A stretch of DNA of 64,000 nt from NCBI GenBank assembly GCA_026388185.1, contig JAPLKG010000008.1, forward strand, positions 186,001 to 250,000, written 5' to 3'. The first letter of the stretch is position 1. Every line of letters starts with the position of its first letter. The position numbers and the translations under genes were made by a program. The stretch is from Candidatus Eisenbacteria bacterium. GTDB lineage: Bacteria; Eisenbacteria; RBG-16-71-46; JAFGJU01. The notes under the pieces are model-generated. The model was not told the DNA's origin and did no database searches. It saw only the letters and a list, made by a program, of their open reading frames with translations. This document shows positions 8,504-17,508 of the stretch, in pieces.

Positions 8504-9247
8504 ATGGAAAGAGTGATTCATGAAACCGCCAGGATAGATTCGAGCGCGACTCTTGGTTCCTATCTTGTGATAGGAGAAAGAGTCGTCGTGGGCCCGGGCT
8601 GCGTTGTTGGAAACGGCGCCGTGATTCACGCCGATTCGCTGGTCGGGGCAAACGTCAGGATCGATGACCACGCGGTGATTGGGAAACTCCCGATGCGAGG
8701 CGCGATAAGCATTCTGAAGGAAAGTTGCGAGCTTCCTCCTGCAAGGATAGGGGACGGATGCATCATCGGGACTTCGGCTGTCATATACAGGGGCGCCGAA
8801 ATAGGCGCGAAAGTCCTGATAGCCGACCTTGCAACGGTCAGGGAAAATGTGACAGTGGGGGAATCTACGATTATTGGCAGGGGTGTCACCGTCGAGAATC
8901 TCTGCACGATCGGGAGCTACTGCAAACTGGAGACCGAAAGCTACATCACGGCCTATTCGGTTCTTGAGGACTACGTATTCATAGCCCCTCAAGTTTCCAC
9001 TTCCAACGACAATTTCGTCGGACGCACAAAGGAGAGACTCAAGCACTTCAAGGGAGTCACAGTGAAGAGGGGAGGTAGGATAGGGGTCGGGGCCGTCATC
9101 CTGCCCGGCAAGGTCGTCGGAGAGGACGCTCTGGTCGCCGCGGGTTCCGTGGTGACACGAGACGTGCCTTCCAGGAAGATAGTGATCGGCAATCCGGCGA
9201 GAATATGGAAGGACGTCCCGGCAGAACAGTTGCTTGAGAATCAATAG
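8504..9247 (+). CDS. Hexapeptide-repeat (left-handed beta-helix) acyltransferase, WbpD-like
   Basis: A 247-residue protein made largely of [LIV]-G-x4 hexapeptide turns, as in IGERVVVGPGCVVGNGAVI and RIGVGAVILPGKVVGEDALV, which fold as a left-handed beta-helix. FIAPQVSTSNDN and the C-terminal VVTRDVPSRKIVIGNPARI match N-acetyltransferases acting on 3-amino nucleotide sugars. GAGGAGGGGG upstream of the ATG is a strong ribosome site. Placed between the nucleotidyltransferase and a DegT aminotransferase, it probably acetylates the amino sugar made by the latter. Confidence 0.8.
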   Translation: MERVIHETARIDSSATLGSYLVIGERVVVGPGCVVGNGAVIHADSLVGANVRIDDHAVIGKLPMRGAISILKESCELPPARIGDGCIIGTSAVIYRGAEIGAKVLIADLATVRENVTVGESTIIGRGVTVENLCTIGSYCKLETESYITAYSVLEDYVFIAPQVSTSNDNFVGRTKERLKHFKGVTVKRGGRIGVGAVILPGKVVGEDALVAAGSVVTRDVPSRKIVIGNPARIWKDVPAEQLLENQ

Positions 9248-9376
9248 TCCGGCGAATTCGTTTCCCGCCGAGCTGCACCTCCGGCCTCCGTCTCAAGGCT
9301 TCTCGAAACAAGGTCGGCGATCGAGTGGTTCAGCTTGAGGAGACGTGAGGAGTTCAGGCTGCGCGAGGAGGATTGA

Positions 9377-10486
9377 GTGAACGTACCATTCTTGGATTTG
9401 AAGCAACAGTACCTTTCGATAAAGGAAGAGATCGACCAAGCAATAGCGGGCGTTCTTGAGAGCTGCAATTTCATTCTCGGCGAACCAGTCAAGGAGCTGG
9501 AGGAACGCATCGCGCATTATTGCGGAGTCAAGCACGGCGTGGCAGTGGCCTCCGGTACGGACGCCCTCTACCTTTCTCTGAAGGCATGCGGAATCGGGCC
9601 CGGAGACGAGGTCATCACGTCTTCCTACAGCTTCTTCGCATCAGCGGGAACCATCTGGAACGCGGGCGCCAAACCTGTTTTTGTGGACATAGATCCCGGC
9701 ACCTTCAACCTGGATGTTTTCCAGGTGAGAGAGAAGATTACGGGCAAGACAAAGGCCTTGATGCCCGTCCACCTTTTCGGACAGTGCGCCGACATGAGAC
9801 CCCTGCTGGAGGTGGCCAAGGAATCCGGACTCACGGTGATAGAGGACGCCGCCCAAGCCGTAGGCGCGACTTATCAAGGAAAGCGGGCGGGCTCGATGGG
9901 CACCGCGGGCTGTTTCAGCTTCTATCCCAGCAAGAACCTGGGTGCCTACGGTGACGGAGGAATGGTGATCACCGACGATGCGGTCGTCGCGGACAAGGTC
10001 AGGCTGCTGCGTGTACACGGGGCGAGGCCCAAGTACTTCCACAAAGTCACCGGAATCAACAGCCGGCTTGATGCCCTTCAGGCGGCGGTGCTCCTGGTGA
10101 AGTTCAGGCACCTGGACGGCTGGAGCGAAAAGCGAGGACAGAATGCCGCCGTGTATGACCGTCTACTTGGCAATACCGAAATTGTGATTCCAAAGGTGGC
10201 GCCGGGAAACGTCTCGATCTACAACCAGTATGTTGTAAGGATTCAGAGAAGGGAAGCGGTGAGAGAGTTCCTCAAGAAGAGGGGCGTCGGAACTGACGTT
10301 TACTATCCGCTTCCTCTTCACCTTCAGGAGTGCTTCAAGGATCTCGGATACGCGAGGGGACAACTTCCACACTCCGAAAGAGCCTCTCTCGAGGCCCTGG
10401 CGATTCCCATTTATTCGGAGCTCACCCTGGAGCAGCAGGAATACGTAGTGTCGGCTCTCACGGACGCTCTCAAGGAAGCGCGATGA
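9377..10486 (+). CDS. DegT/DnrJ/EryC1/StrS PLP-dependent sugar aminotransferase
   Basis: A 369-residue fold-type I aminotransferase that would convert a keto nucleotide sugar into an amino sugar with glutamate as donor. It starts at GTG after GAGGAGG. SGTDALYLSLKACGIGPGDEVI is the cofactor-phosphate region, IEDAAQAVGA contains the PLP-ring Asp and Gln, and SFYPSKNLGAYGDGG places the Schiff-base lysine at residue 186. RVHGARPKYFHKVTGINSR is the usual substrate loop. The 129 bases before it hold no feature I recognise. It is coupled to the lyase gene through ATGA. Confidence 0.9.
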   Translation: MNVPFLDLKQQYLSIKEEIDQAIAGVLESCNFILGEPVKELEERIAHYCGVKHGVAVASGTDALYLSLKACGIGPGDEVITSSYSFFASAGTIWNAGAKPVFVDIDPGTFNLDVFQVREKITGKTKALMPVHLFGQCADMRPLLEVAKESGLTVIEDAAQAVGATYQGKRAGSMGTAGCFSFYPSKNLGAYGDGGMVITDDAVVADKVRLLRVHGARPKYFHKVTGINSRLDALQAAVLLVKFRHLDGWSEKRGQNAAVYDRLLGNTEIVIPKVAPGNVSIYNQYVVRIQRREAVREFLKKRGVGTDVYYPLPLHLQECFKDLGYARGQLPHSERASLEALAIPIYSELTLEQQEYVVSALTDALKEAR

Positions 10487-12975
10487 CAAGTCTGAGCTGG
10501 AAGATACAGAGAATGCGGATGATGGGTCCAGTCGAGATAGGCGTAAGGACGGGGAGAGAAGTGCGGAATCTCCTCGAACACGTGCTTATTGCGGCCGGCG
10601 TGTCGCCCCGGTCTCTGGACGCCGAAATTCCCTGCGGTCAAGATGCCGCGGGCCTTCTCTTCCGGGGAAGATTCTTCCTTGATCCGCAGGACGAGCTTCT
10701 GCGGGCACGGTTGGGTGGTCTCAGCGCTCGCTGTCTCGAAGAGGCAGACGACGCACTGGCCCATCGGCTGTCTCTGTTGGGACAGAGCTACGACCTCGGT
10801 CCTGACATTGACTGGCAGTACGACTATCGCCTGGGCCGTAGATGTCCAAATCGTTACAGCAGTTTCATAGACTTGAAGGACCCCGGTCTTGAAGAGTCAA
10901 TACGGTGGGTGTGGTACTTCAACAGGCATAGACACCTCGGAGCTCTGGGCCGGGCTTACTTCGTTACGCAGAAAAAGGAGTACGCCCAGGAGATCTTGCG
11001 CCAGCTTTGCGCGTGGATAGAACAGAATCCTCCGTGCGTAGGCGTAAACTGGACCGCCCCGCTTGAGATAGCACTCAGGTTGTTCTCCTGGATGTGGGCG
11101 ATCGTTCCCCTGGGGAGCTTCGACGGCTTTACGCCGCCGGTCCAGAGGACCGTCGTGCGTTCGATCGTGCTTCAGATGAGACACATGTTCAGAAACCTCT
11201 CCACCTACTCTTCGGCGAACAACCACCTGATCACACAAGGGATGACGCTGTTTGTGGTCGGCACGTTATTCTCAGGCGCGCGCGAGGCGGATAGATGGAG
11301 GGACAGGGGGCTTTCTATTCTCTGGCAAGAAATCCTGGCGCAGACCTACTCCGACGGGGTGAGCAAGGAGCATTCTCTGCATTACCACTGCTTCGTGTGC
11401 GAACTGTACGCAATCGCGCTGATTTTCGCGCAGAGAAACGGAATCGAGATCCCGGGCAGAGTCAAGGAGCGATTTGCCAAGATGTGCGATTTTGTTCTGA
11501 GTGTGTCGGGCAAAGACGGGAAGATGCCCGCCATCGGCGACTCGGATGACCAGACAGTAATCCTGCCCTCCGACGAGAAGAGTTTTTTCGACGGGCTCAT
11601 GGCCTGCGCAAGCTACATTACCGGGGAGAGCGCGTTTGCCCGAACGTTAGACGAGATTCCTCCGGAGGCGGCCTTTCTCCTGGGTCACGAAGGTCTGGAT
11701 CGACTTCAGGGCAGAACGCATGTCGCGTCTGACATCGACGGCGTCGAGGCTCGAGTCGAGAAGGGAAAGTACGGAGAGAGTCACGGTTCCAGAGTCTTCT
11801 CGGAGGGCGGCTACTACGTGCTTGCCGACAAGAACGACGGCATAGAGAGCCGTTGCGTCCTTGATTGCGGTGAGCTCGGACTCGGGAAAACCTCTGCCCA
11901 CGGCCACGCAGACTGTCTTTCCGTCACGATGACCGTGAACGGAATGGACGTCCTGATCGATCCCGGTACGTTCACCTATCACAGTCAGCCCGCGTGGAGA
12001 GCGCATTTCAGATCTACAAACGCTCACAACACTGTCACGGTAGACGGGCTCAGCCAGTCCGACATGCTGGGACCCTTTGTGTGGGGACACGGAGTCACTC
12101 CGAGACTCGAAGACGTGGCGATCGAAGCCGGTTTTGATTTCGTTGTGGGTTCTCATAACGGATATCAACGGCTTTCCGACCCCGTGAGGCACAGGAGAGT
12201 CGTTGTCTTCGTCAAGCCGGCCTTTCTAATAATAGTGGATTCATTGACCGCGAAGGGTCGGCATCAATACGAGCAGAACTTTCATTTCGCCGGCGAGGCC
12301 TCTTTGTCCACCGAAGCCGGCCTCGTTCGGATCTCGTCTCTCGGCGCAGATCTGGAATCGCTGTTTTTTTCTCCGCTTCTTGCGAGGGGAATGGGCGCGC
12401 TCTTCTCCGGTCTGGAGGAGCCCATCGTGGGCTGGCGCTCTCGAGCGTTCTGGCAGAAAGAGCCGTGCCAATGCCTTTCTGTGAGGGGAGAATTCAGGGG
12501 ATCTCTGCTTATCGAAAGCTGCATTCTGAGTGTTCCGTCGGGTCATTCACAGGAACACGTTGTCTCGTTCTCGAATGCGAATCCGGAGGGACGAGGCTAC
12601 AGTCTCGTCGAGAGAAAGACGCCACTCTACTCGGAAACCTCACTGATAAACCTGAGCGGGGGACAAGTGGGTGAGAGACGTCTGGAGTCTGACGCAGACT
12701 ACTTGTGCGTGCGCGAGTTTCCCGCAAGCGGAGCACTGGAACTCTTTGGGAGAAACGTGGGAAAGGTTTTGCGCAACGGCCAACCCATTCTCGAGGCCCC
12801 CAGTAAGTTTGCCTTTATCAAGGTGAGAGTCGAGGAAGAGAAGGTCAGATTCGAAGGCAGAGGCGCCGGCACGGTTCTGGTGCGTGCGCGGCAGACCGCC
12901 AACGTCGTCTCGTCCGTGCCGATCGTGACCTGCTCGAGAGAAGGGGAGTTCATAAGAATTTCCTCCGAGACATAG
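10483..12975 (+). CDS. Heparinase II/III-family polysaccharide lyase
   Basis: An 830-residue protein with an N-terminal alpha/alpha-toroid (roughly residues 90-400, with FNRHRHLGALGRAYF, NWTAPLEIALRLFSW and YSSANNHLITQG) and a C-terminal beta-sandwich starting near residue 440. AHGHAD (472-477) and FRSTNAHNTVTVDG are the signature of heparinase II/III proteins found in exopolysaccharide loci. Such enzymes cut uronic-acid chains by beta-elimination. No signal peptide is visible at ATG 10483, so export or cytosolic action is undecided. The start overlaps the aminotransferase stop by four bases; the longer frame from 10330 lies inside that gene. Confidence 0.85.
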   Translation: MTSLSWKIQRMRMMGPVEIGVRTGREVRNLLEHVLIAAGVSPRSLDAEIPCGQDAAGLLFRGRFFLDPQDELLRARLGGLSARCLEEADDALAHRLSLLGQSYDLGPDIDWQYDYRLGRRCPNRYSSFIDLKDPGLEESIRWVWYFNRHRHLGALGRAYFVTQKKEYAQEILRQLCAWIEQNPPCVGVNWTAPLEIALRLFSWMWAIVPLGSFDGFTPPVQRTVVRSIVLQMRHMFRNLSTYSSANNHLITQGMTLFVVGTLFSGAREADRWRDRGLSILWQEILAQTYSDGVSKEHSLHYHCFVCELYAIALIFAQRNGIEIPGRVKERFAKMCDFVLSVSGKDGKMPAIGDSDDQTVILPSDEKSFFDGLMACASYITGESAFARTLDEIPPEAAFLLGHEGLDRLQGRTHVASDIDGVEARVEKGKYGESHGSRVFSEGGYYVLADKNDGIESRCVLDCGELGLGKTSAHGHADCLSVTMTVNGMDVLIDPGTFTYHSQPAWRAHFRSTNAHNTVTVDGLSQSDMLGPFVWGHGVTPRLEDVAIEAGFDFVVGSHNGYQRLSDPVRHRRVVVFVKPAFLIIVDSLTAKGRHQYEQNFHFAGEASLSTEAGLVRISSLGADLESLFFSPLLARGMGALFSGLEEPIVGWRSRAFWQKEPCQCLSVRGEFRGSLLIESCILSVPSGHSQEHVVSFSNANPEGRGYSLVERKTPLYSETSLINLSGGQVGERRLESDADYLCVREFPASGALELFGRNVGKVLRNGQPILEAPSKFAFIKVRVEEEKVRFEGRGAGTVLVRARQTANVVSSVPIVTCSREGEFIRISSET

Positions 12976-13034
12976 TGGAGGCAGGAGCAGATGAGTAGGA
13001 CTGGCAACACAGAACAGGAATACCGGAGGAGTTG

Positions 13035-14084
13035 ATGCACGAGAAACTGAGGATTGCTATTGCCGGAATGGGTGAGATGGGAATGGTCAGGGCGGTCATT
13101 GCCAAAGGCCTTTCTCAATACGAGCTGGCGTGTGTGATCGACTCTCGCGGGACCTTCGCCCGCCTTGCGGGAAAGCAGCTGGGCGTCGGCCACTACTCCA
13201 GTTATGAGAAGGCCGGTTCCGCAAAAGAGTTCGACGCCTTGATAATCTCCACGCCGCTAGAGTCTCACTATGAACTTGGAATGCAGGCGGTCCGCGACGG
13301 CAAGCATGTTTTCTGCGAGAAGCCGCTCGCGGGAAGCTCCACGCGCGCCATCGAAATGCACAGAGAGGCTGCCGAGCGCCGCGTGACGGCGCAAGTGGGG
13401 TACAACTGGCGTTTCTACGTGACCTTCAGAAGGGCCAAAGAGATTCTCGACGGAGGCGCTCTGGGCGAGCTCAAGTACGTCAGGCTGGCGGTCTACAAGA
13501 GTGAAGTCACAAAACCTGAAGAAAAGAGCGAGAAAAGAAACAGGGAAGAGCGATTTGGAATCTACGGTGCGCTTGCGGTCCACGGGCTCGACCTCCTCCT
13601 GTGGTATGCCGGAAAACCGGCCAGCCTGAGCGCGCAGACCTCACGCGTGTTCAGCTCCGGGCTTTCGGACCTGATCTCCGCAGTTTGTAGGTTCGACAAC
13701 GGAGTGCACGGAGTGATAGACCTCGGGTGGAGTCACCACGGATTCGTCGAGAAGGACGAGCTGTCCCTCTATCTCACGGGAACACTGGGTTCCATGAACG
13801 TGAATTCGGACTGCATAGAGATGTACCTGGAGAGAGAATGTGGAGGCTTCCCGTGCGGTGACTCGATCACGTATGCGTCGGAGATTCCATATCACACAGA
13901 GTTCTGGTTTACGCACAGGGGGCTGTCCCACGAGATGGAGGCGTTCGCGCGCGCTGCTCTTCAGCGTACCGACGCCAGCCCTTCGTGGTACGACGGTTAT
14001 CTCGTGGACAGACTCGTTGAAACGTTGGAGGAATCCGGCAAGAGCAGGAAGATAATCTCACCCGTGATTGAGGAGTCAGAATGA
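13035..14084 (+). CDS. Gfo/Idh/MocA-family NAD(P)-dependent oxidoreductase
   Basis: A 349-residue oxidoreductase with a Rossmann start (IAIAGMGEMGMVRA) and the family lysine motif FCEKPLA near residue 95. YNWRFYVTFRRAKEIL and AVHGLDLLLWYAGKP belong to the C-terminal alpha/beta domain with the active-site His. Members oxidise or reduce sugars and nucleotide sugars; one branch (WbpB) makes 3-keto sugars for a DegT enzyme and WbpD, both present here. GGAGG five bases upstream selects ATG 13035 over TTG 13032. The stop overlaps the next start. Confidence 0.82.
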   Translation: MHEKLRIAIAGMGEMGMVRAVIAKGLSQYELACVIDSRGTFARLAGKQLGVGHYSSYEKAGSAKEFDALIISTPLESHYELGMQAVRDGKHVFCEKPLAGSSTRAIEMHREAAERRVTAQVGYNWRFYVTFRRAKEILDGGALGELKYVRLAVYKSEVTKPEEKSEKRNREERFGIYGALAVHGLDLLLWYAGKPASLSAQTSRVFSSGLSDLISAVCRFDNGVHGVIDLGWSHHGFVEKDELSLYLTGTLGSMNVNSDCIEMYLERECGGFPCGDSITYASEIPYHTEFWFTHRGLSHEMEAFARAALQRTDASPSWYDGYLVDRLVETLEESGKSRKIISPVIEESE

Positions 14085-14971
14085 AACTACCGAAGGTAAT
14101 GCTGGGGTCGAATCCCTTTCACGCTGTTTCTTACAGGAGCACTCAAGAGAGGAAGGAGTTCAGAAGGCGCTTCTCCACCGTCGAGAGCATATACAAGGTG
14201 ATGGAGCGCTCGGCAGAGATGGGCGTGAGGGGTTTCCACTCCTATGCCAAGGACATGGAGATAAGGGCCATCGTCAAGTTGAGAGAAAAACTGGGTGATT
14301 CGATGACTGTGGTTTCGATCCTGCCCGACATCTACGGTGCGATGTCACGTCAGGCGGGAGGCAGTTCGCAGGACAAGAACCTGGCCAAGATCAAGATGCT
14401 GTTCAAGAACATGCCCGCCCTCATGTCAGCCGGGATGACGGGTAACCTGACGCCGATGGTTGACTCTATTCTCAAGGCCGAGCTTGCCTTCATAAAAGAT
14501 ACCAGACCCAACTTTGTCCTTCTTCACGGCACCCTCGTGGACATTGCTTGCGTTACGGAACAGAAGAAATTGCTGGTTCTCTTCAAGGAGAGGGTGCTTG
14601 ACGCCGGAGCAGTGCCCGGGCTGACTACCCACAATCTTGGGACGACGTACAACAAGTTGAAGGAAATGAGCGTTCACTTTCCGGTCATAGAGGCGCCTTT
14701 CAATCCCAAGGGTTTCATGATGCAGCCGTCGGTGGAGGCGTGTCTCAAAGTGAGGAAAGAGGCCGGCGATGTGCATTTCATAGGAAAGAAGATTCTGGCG
14801 GGAGGTTCGGGAGATCCGCGCGGCGGCCTTACTTATGCTTACAGGGAGGCCGGAGTTCAATGCACGGTCATAGGTATCGGTAGCGTCAGCGAAGCGGACG
14901 AGACATTCGGCATCGCGAAGGAAGTGCTGGGAGAGGAATTTTCCTACGAATATGACGTCAAGGCAACCTGA
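14081..14971 (+). CDS. Uncharacterised TIM-barrel-like protein
   Basis: A 296-residue protein I cannot place in a named family. It begins KVMLGSNPFHAVSYRS, then shows alternating strand/helix patterns expected of a TIM barrel: GVRGFHSYAKDME, MTVVSILPDIYGA, FVLLHGTLVDIA, GAVPGLTTHN, KILAGGSGDPRGGL and VIGIGSVSEADETFGIAKE. The last segment resembles the phosphate-binding end of aldo-keto reductase-like and aldolase barrels. It is translationally coupled (ATGA) to the Gfo/Idh oxidoreductase, so the two probably act on the same substrate. The reaction is unknown. Confidence 0.6.
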   Translation: MKLPKVMLGSNPFHAVSYRSTQERKEFRRRFSTVESIYKVMERSAEMGVRGFHSYAKDMEIRAIVKLREKLGDSMTVVSILPDIYGAMSRQAGGSSQDKNLAKIKMLFKNMPALMSAGMTGNLTPMVDSILKAELAFIKDTRPNFVLLHGTLVDIACVTEQKKLLVLFKERVLDAGAVPGLTTHNLGTTYNKLKEMSVHFPVIEAPFNPKGFMMQPSVEACLKVRKEAGDVHFIGKKILAGGSGDPRGGLTYAYREAGVQCTVIGIGSVSEADETFGIAKEVLGEEFSYEYDVKAT

Positions 14972-15008
14972 CGGCAGGAAGCCGCACTGAATCAGAGGAG
15001 CTTTGAAG

Positions 15009-16325
15009 ATGGAAATCTCGGTCTTCGGACTTGGTTACGTCGGAACGGTCACGTCCGCCTGTCTTGCAAAACTGGGACACGTTGTCACCGGGGTCGACAT
15101 AAACGAGTTCAAAGTTGACTGCCTTGCAAAGGGCAAGAGTCCCATAGTCGAGACAGGCATCGAGGCTCTCATCCGCGAGATGAAGGCCGCCGGAAGACTC
15201 ACCGCCACGTCTTCGGCTGCGGAGGCCGTGAACTCGTCCCGGGTCAGTGTCATTTGCGTAGGAACGCCTTCTCGCGAGAACGGCTTCATGAATCTTGGAT
15301 ACGTCGAAAGAGTGTGCAGGGACGTCGGCAAGGCCCTGGGCGCGGTCGGTCACTTTCACGTGCTCATGTTCAGAAGCACCATGCTGCCCGGCACCGTGGA
15401 GAAGGACCTGATTCCGATGCTGGAAGAGACTTCGGGGAGAACGGCGGGTTCCGACTTCGGCGTGTGTTACAACCCTGAATTTCTGAGGGAAGGCAGCGCC
15501 GTTTCCGATTTCTTCAATCCACCTTTCACGCTCCTCGGGGTAAGCGACGAGAGGACCGCTCGCGTTGCAGAGGAAGTTTTCTCGTCTCTCAGCGCCCCGG
15601 TCGTCAGGACGACATTCAAGGTTTCCGAGATGGTCAAGTATGTGTCCAACTGTTTTCACGCACTCAAGGTTACGTTTGCCAACGAGATTGGAAACCTATG
15701 CGGGCACGAGGGAATGGACAGTCACGAGGTCATGAAGATTTTCTGTATGGACAAGAGGCTTTCCATATCCGAACAGTACTTGGTTCCCGGCTTCGCTTTT
15801 GGCGGTTCGTGCTTGCCAAAGGATGTCAGGGCGCTCCTGGCCAAGTTCCGCGAGGCAAAGATCGAAGCTCCCGTCGTTGACGCGATCTTGAGGAGCAACG
15901 ATAACCAGATACGGATTGTTCAGAGGATGATCGAAGACACCCGGAAGAAAAAGATAGGAATACTGGGCGTGAGTTTCAAGGCGGGCACGGACGACCTGCG
16001 CGAAAGCCCGATTGTCAAGGTGATCGAGAGTCTTGTCGGCAAAGGATTTGCAATAAAGGTGTACGACGAGAATGTCGAGCTTTCCAGGCTTCTCGGCGCA
16101 AACAGGCAGTTCGTGCAGGAAGAGGTCCCTTATCTGCCGTCGATCATGTGTTTTTCTGTGGACGAACTCCTCGACTTTGCGGAGGTCGTGGTCATAGCGA
16201 ATAAAGGTGTGGGATTCGCCGAAATGGGCAAGAGGCTGCGGAAGGATCAGGTCGTAATAGACCTCGTGCGGGTTGTGAAGGACGGTTCTGAAACGGCCGG
16301 CACTTACAGGGGAATAAGCTGGTGA
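15009..16325 (+). CDS. algD: GDP-mannose 6-dehydrogenase
   Basis: A 438-residue NAD-dependent nucleotide-sugar dehydrogenase that would oxidise GDP-mannose twice to GDP-mannuronate. ISVFGLGYVGTVTSACLAK is the NAD loop, ICVGTPS and NPEFLREG follow, and FAFGGSCLPKDVRAL puts the catalytic cysteine at residue 268, the same number I recall for Pseudomonas AlgD. Length (436 there), the GKSPIVE and SFKAGTDDLRESP blocks and the terminal GISW also match AlgD better than UDP-glucose dehydrogenases. GAGGAG eight bases before ATG 15009 favours it over TTG 15003. GDP-mannose would come from the product of 20878-21954. Confidence 0.88.
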   Translation: MEISVFGLGYVGTVTSACLAKLGHVVTGVDINEFKVDCLAKGKSPIVETGIEALIREMKAAGRLTATSSAAEAVNSSRVSVICVGTPSRENGFMNLGYVERVCRDVGKALGAVGHFHVLMFRSTMLPGTVEKDLIPMLEETSGRTAGSDFGVCYNPEFLREGSAVSDFFNPPFTLLGVSDERTARVAEEVFSSLSAPVVRTTFKVSEMVKYVSNCFHALKVTFANEIGNLCGHEGMDSHEVMKIFCMDKRLSISEQYLVPGFAFGGSCLPKDVRALLAKFREAKIEAPVVDAILRSNDNQIRIVQRMIEDTRKKKIGILGVSFKAGTDDLRESPIVKVIESLVGKGFAIKVYDENVELSRLLGANRQFVQEEVPYLPSIMCFSVDELLDFAEVVVIANKGVGFAEMGKRLRKDQVVIDLVRVVKDGSETAGTYRGISW

Positions 16326-17473
16326 GAAAGAGTTTCCCGCCGGAAGGCGGTGCTCCGGCCGGAGAGCCATATCATGTCACGTTTCTGGCTTCTACCCTGG
16401 GGACGGGAGGGGCAGAAAGGATGATTCGTGAATTCGCGCTGAGACTGGACGGGCACAAGTACGCGCCGTCCGTCGTATGTCTGAATGCGCGCGGCGAGGT
16501 CGGCAAGGAAATCTCCTCCCACGGGATTCCTGTCGTTGATGGCATAATGGGCTCGAGATCCGACCCTTTCGTCCTTCTCAAGCTCAGACGAGCTCTGAAG
16601 AACCTGGCAACGGATCTCCTCTTTTGCCTGGAGCATCGCGACGCCGTGGTCCTGGGCACGCTGGCATCGCTTGGGCTGGTGAGGAGAACCTTTGTGGCTG
16701 TGCATTCCACCAGGTTGTGGGGAGGTCAAAAGAGCCTGGGGTTGACCACGCGCTGGTGTCTCAGATTTGTAGAGCGAGTCCTGGCCGTGGGTGAAAACCA
16801 GGCGGCCTATCTGGCTCAGGAAGAGGGAGTCGCGCGCAACAAGATAGCGGTAATACCCAACGGAATCGAACTCTCCGAGTTCGAGAAGATGCCTTCGCCT
16901 GCCGAGGTGCGGGGTTTGATTGGCCTCAAGCCCGACTCGCTCGTCGTCGGCATAGTGGCCGCCCTGAGGCCGGAGAAGAATCATGAACTTTTCCTCGAGG
17001 CCGCCTCAGTTGTGGCAAGAGAGATGGAGGAAGTCCATTTTGTGATTGTCGGAGGAGGAAAGAGAAGGGCCCTGCTCGAGGGTCTGGCTGCCGGCCTCGG
17101 GATAACGAGCAACGTTCACTTCGTGGGCGAACGAAACGACGGAAGACTACTTATCCAGGCCTTCGACGTCGCCTTGCTTTGTTCGCATCCGGTCGTGGAG
17201 ACTCTGCCGATCTTTCTGATGGAGGCCATGGCTCTCGGAAAGCCGGTCATATCGACGAGAGTGGGAGACGTGCCCTCTCTCGTAGAGGCCGGGACAACCG
17301 GTTTGCTGGTGCCTCCGGGTTCACGCGAAGAACTATCCGGCGCGATGCTCAGACTTCTTCGAGACGAAAGGCTTCGGGTGGAAATGGGCAGACGCGGTCG
17401 AGAGAAAGTGGCGCGAGAATTCTCGCTCGACCGCTCCGTTCGGATGCTGGAGCGTCTCATAGAGATGAATTGA
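16322..17473 (+). CDS. GT4-family glycosyltransferase
   Basis: A 383-residue GT-B enzyme starting at GTG inside the algD stop (GTGA). TLGTGGAERMIREFALRL is the N-terminal glycine-rich loop, IPNGIELSEFE the linker, and VVETLPIFLMEAMALGKPVIS the EX7E motif, followed by LVEAGTTGLLVPPGSREEL. Direct coupling to algD suggests it uses, or follows a step that uses, GDP-mannuronate, but this is inference. Confidence 0.88.
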   Translation: MRKSFPPEGGAPAGEPYHVTFLASTLGTGGAERMIREFALRLDGHKYAPSVVCLNARGEVGKEISSHGIPVVDGIMGSRSDPFVLLKLRRALKNLATDLLFCLEHRDAVVLGTLASLGLVRRTFVAVHSTRLWGGQKSLGLTTRWCLRFVERVLAVGENQAAYLAQEEGVARNKIAVIPNGIELSEFEKMPSPAEVRGLIGLKPDSLVVGIVAALRPEKNHELFLEAASVVAREMEEVHFVIVGGGKRRALLEGLAAGLGITSNVHFVGERNDGRLLIQAFDVALLCSHPVVETLPIFLMEAMALGKPVISTRVGDVPSLVEAGTTGLLVPPGSREELSGAMLRLLRDERLRVEMGRRGREKVAREFSLDRSVRMLERLIEMN

Positions 17474-17508
17474 GAGCGCGTCGCAGGAATTCAGGAATCG
17501 AGGAAAAT

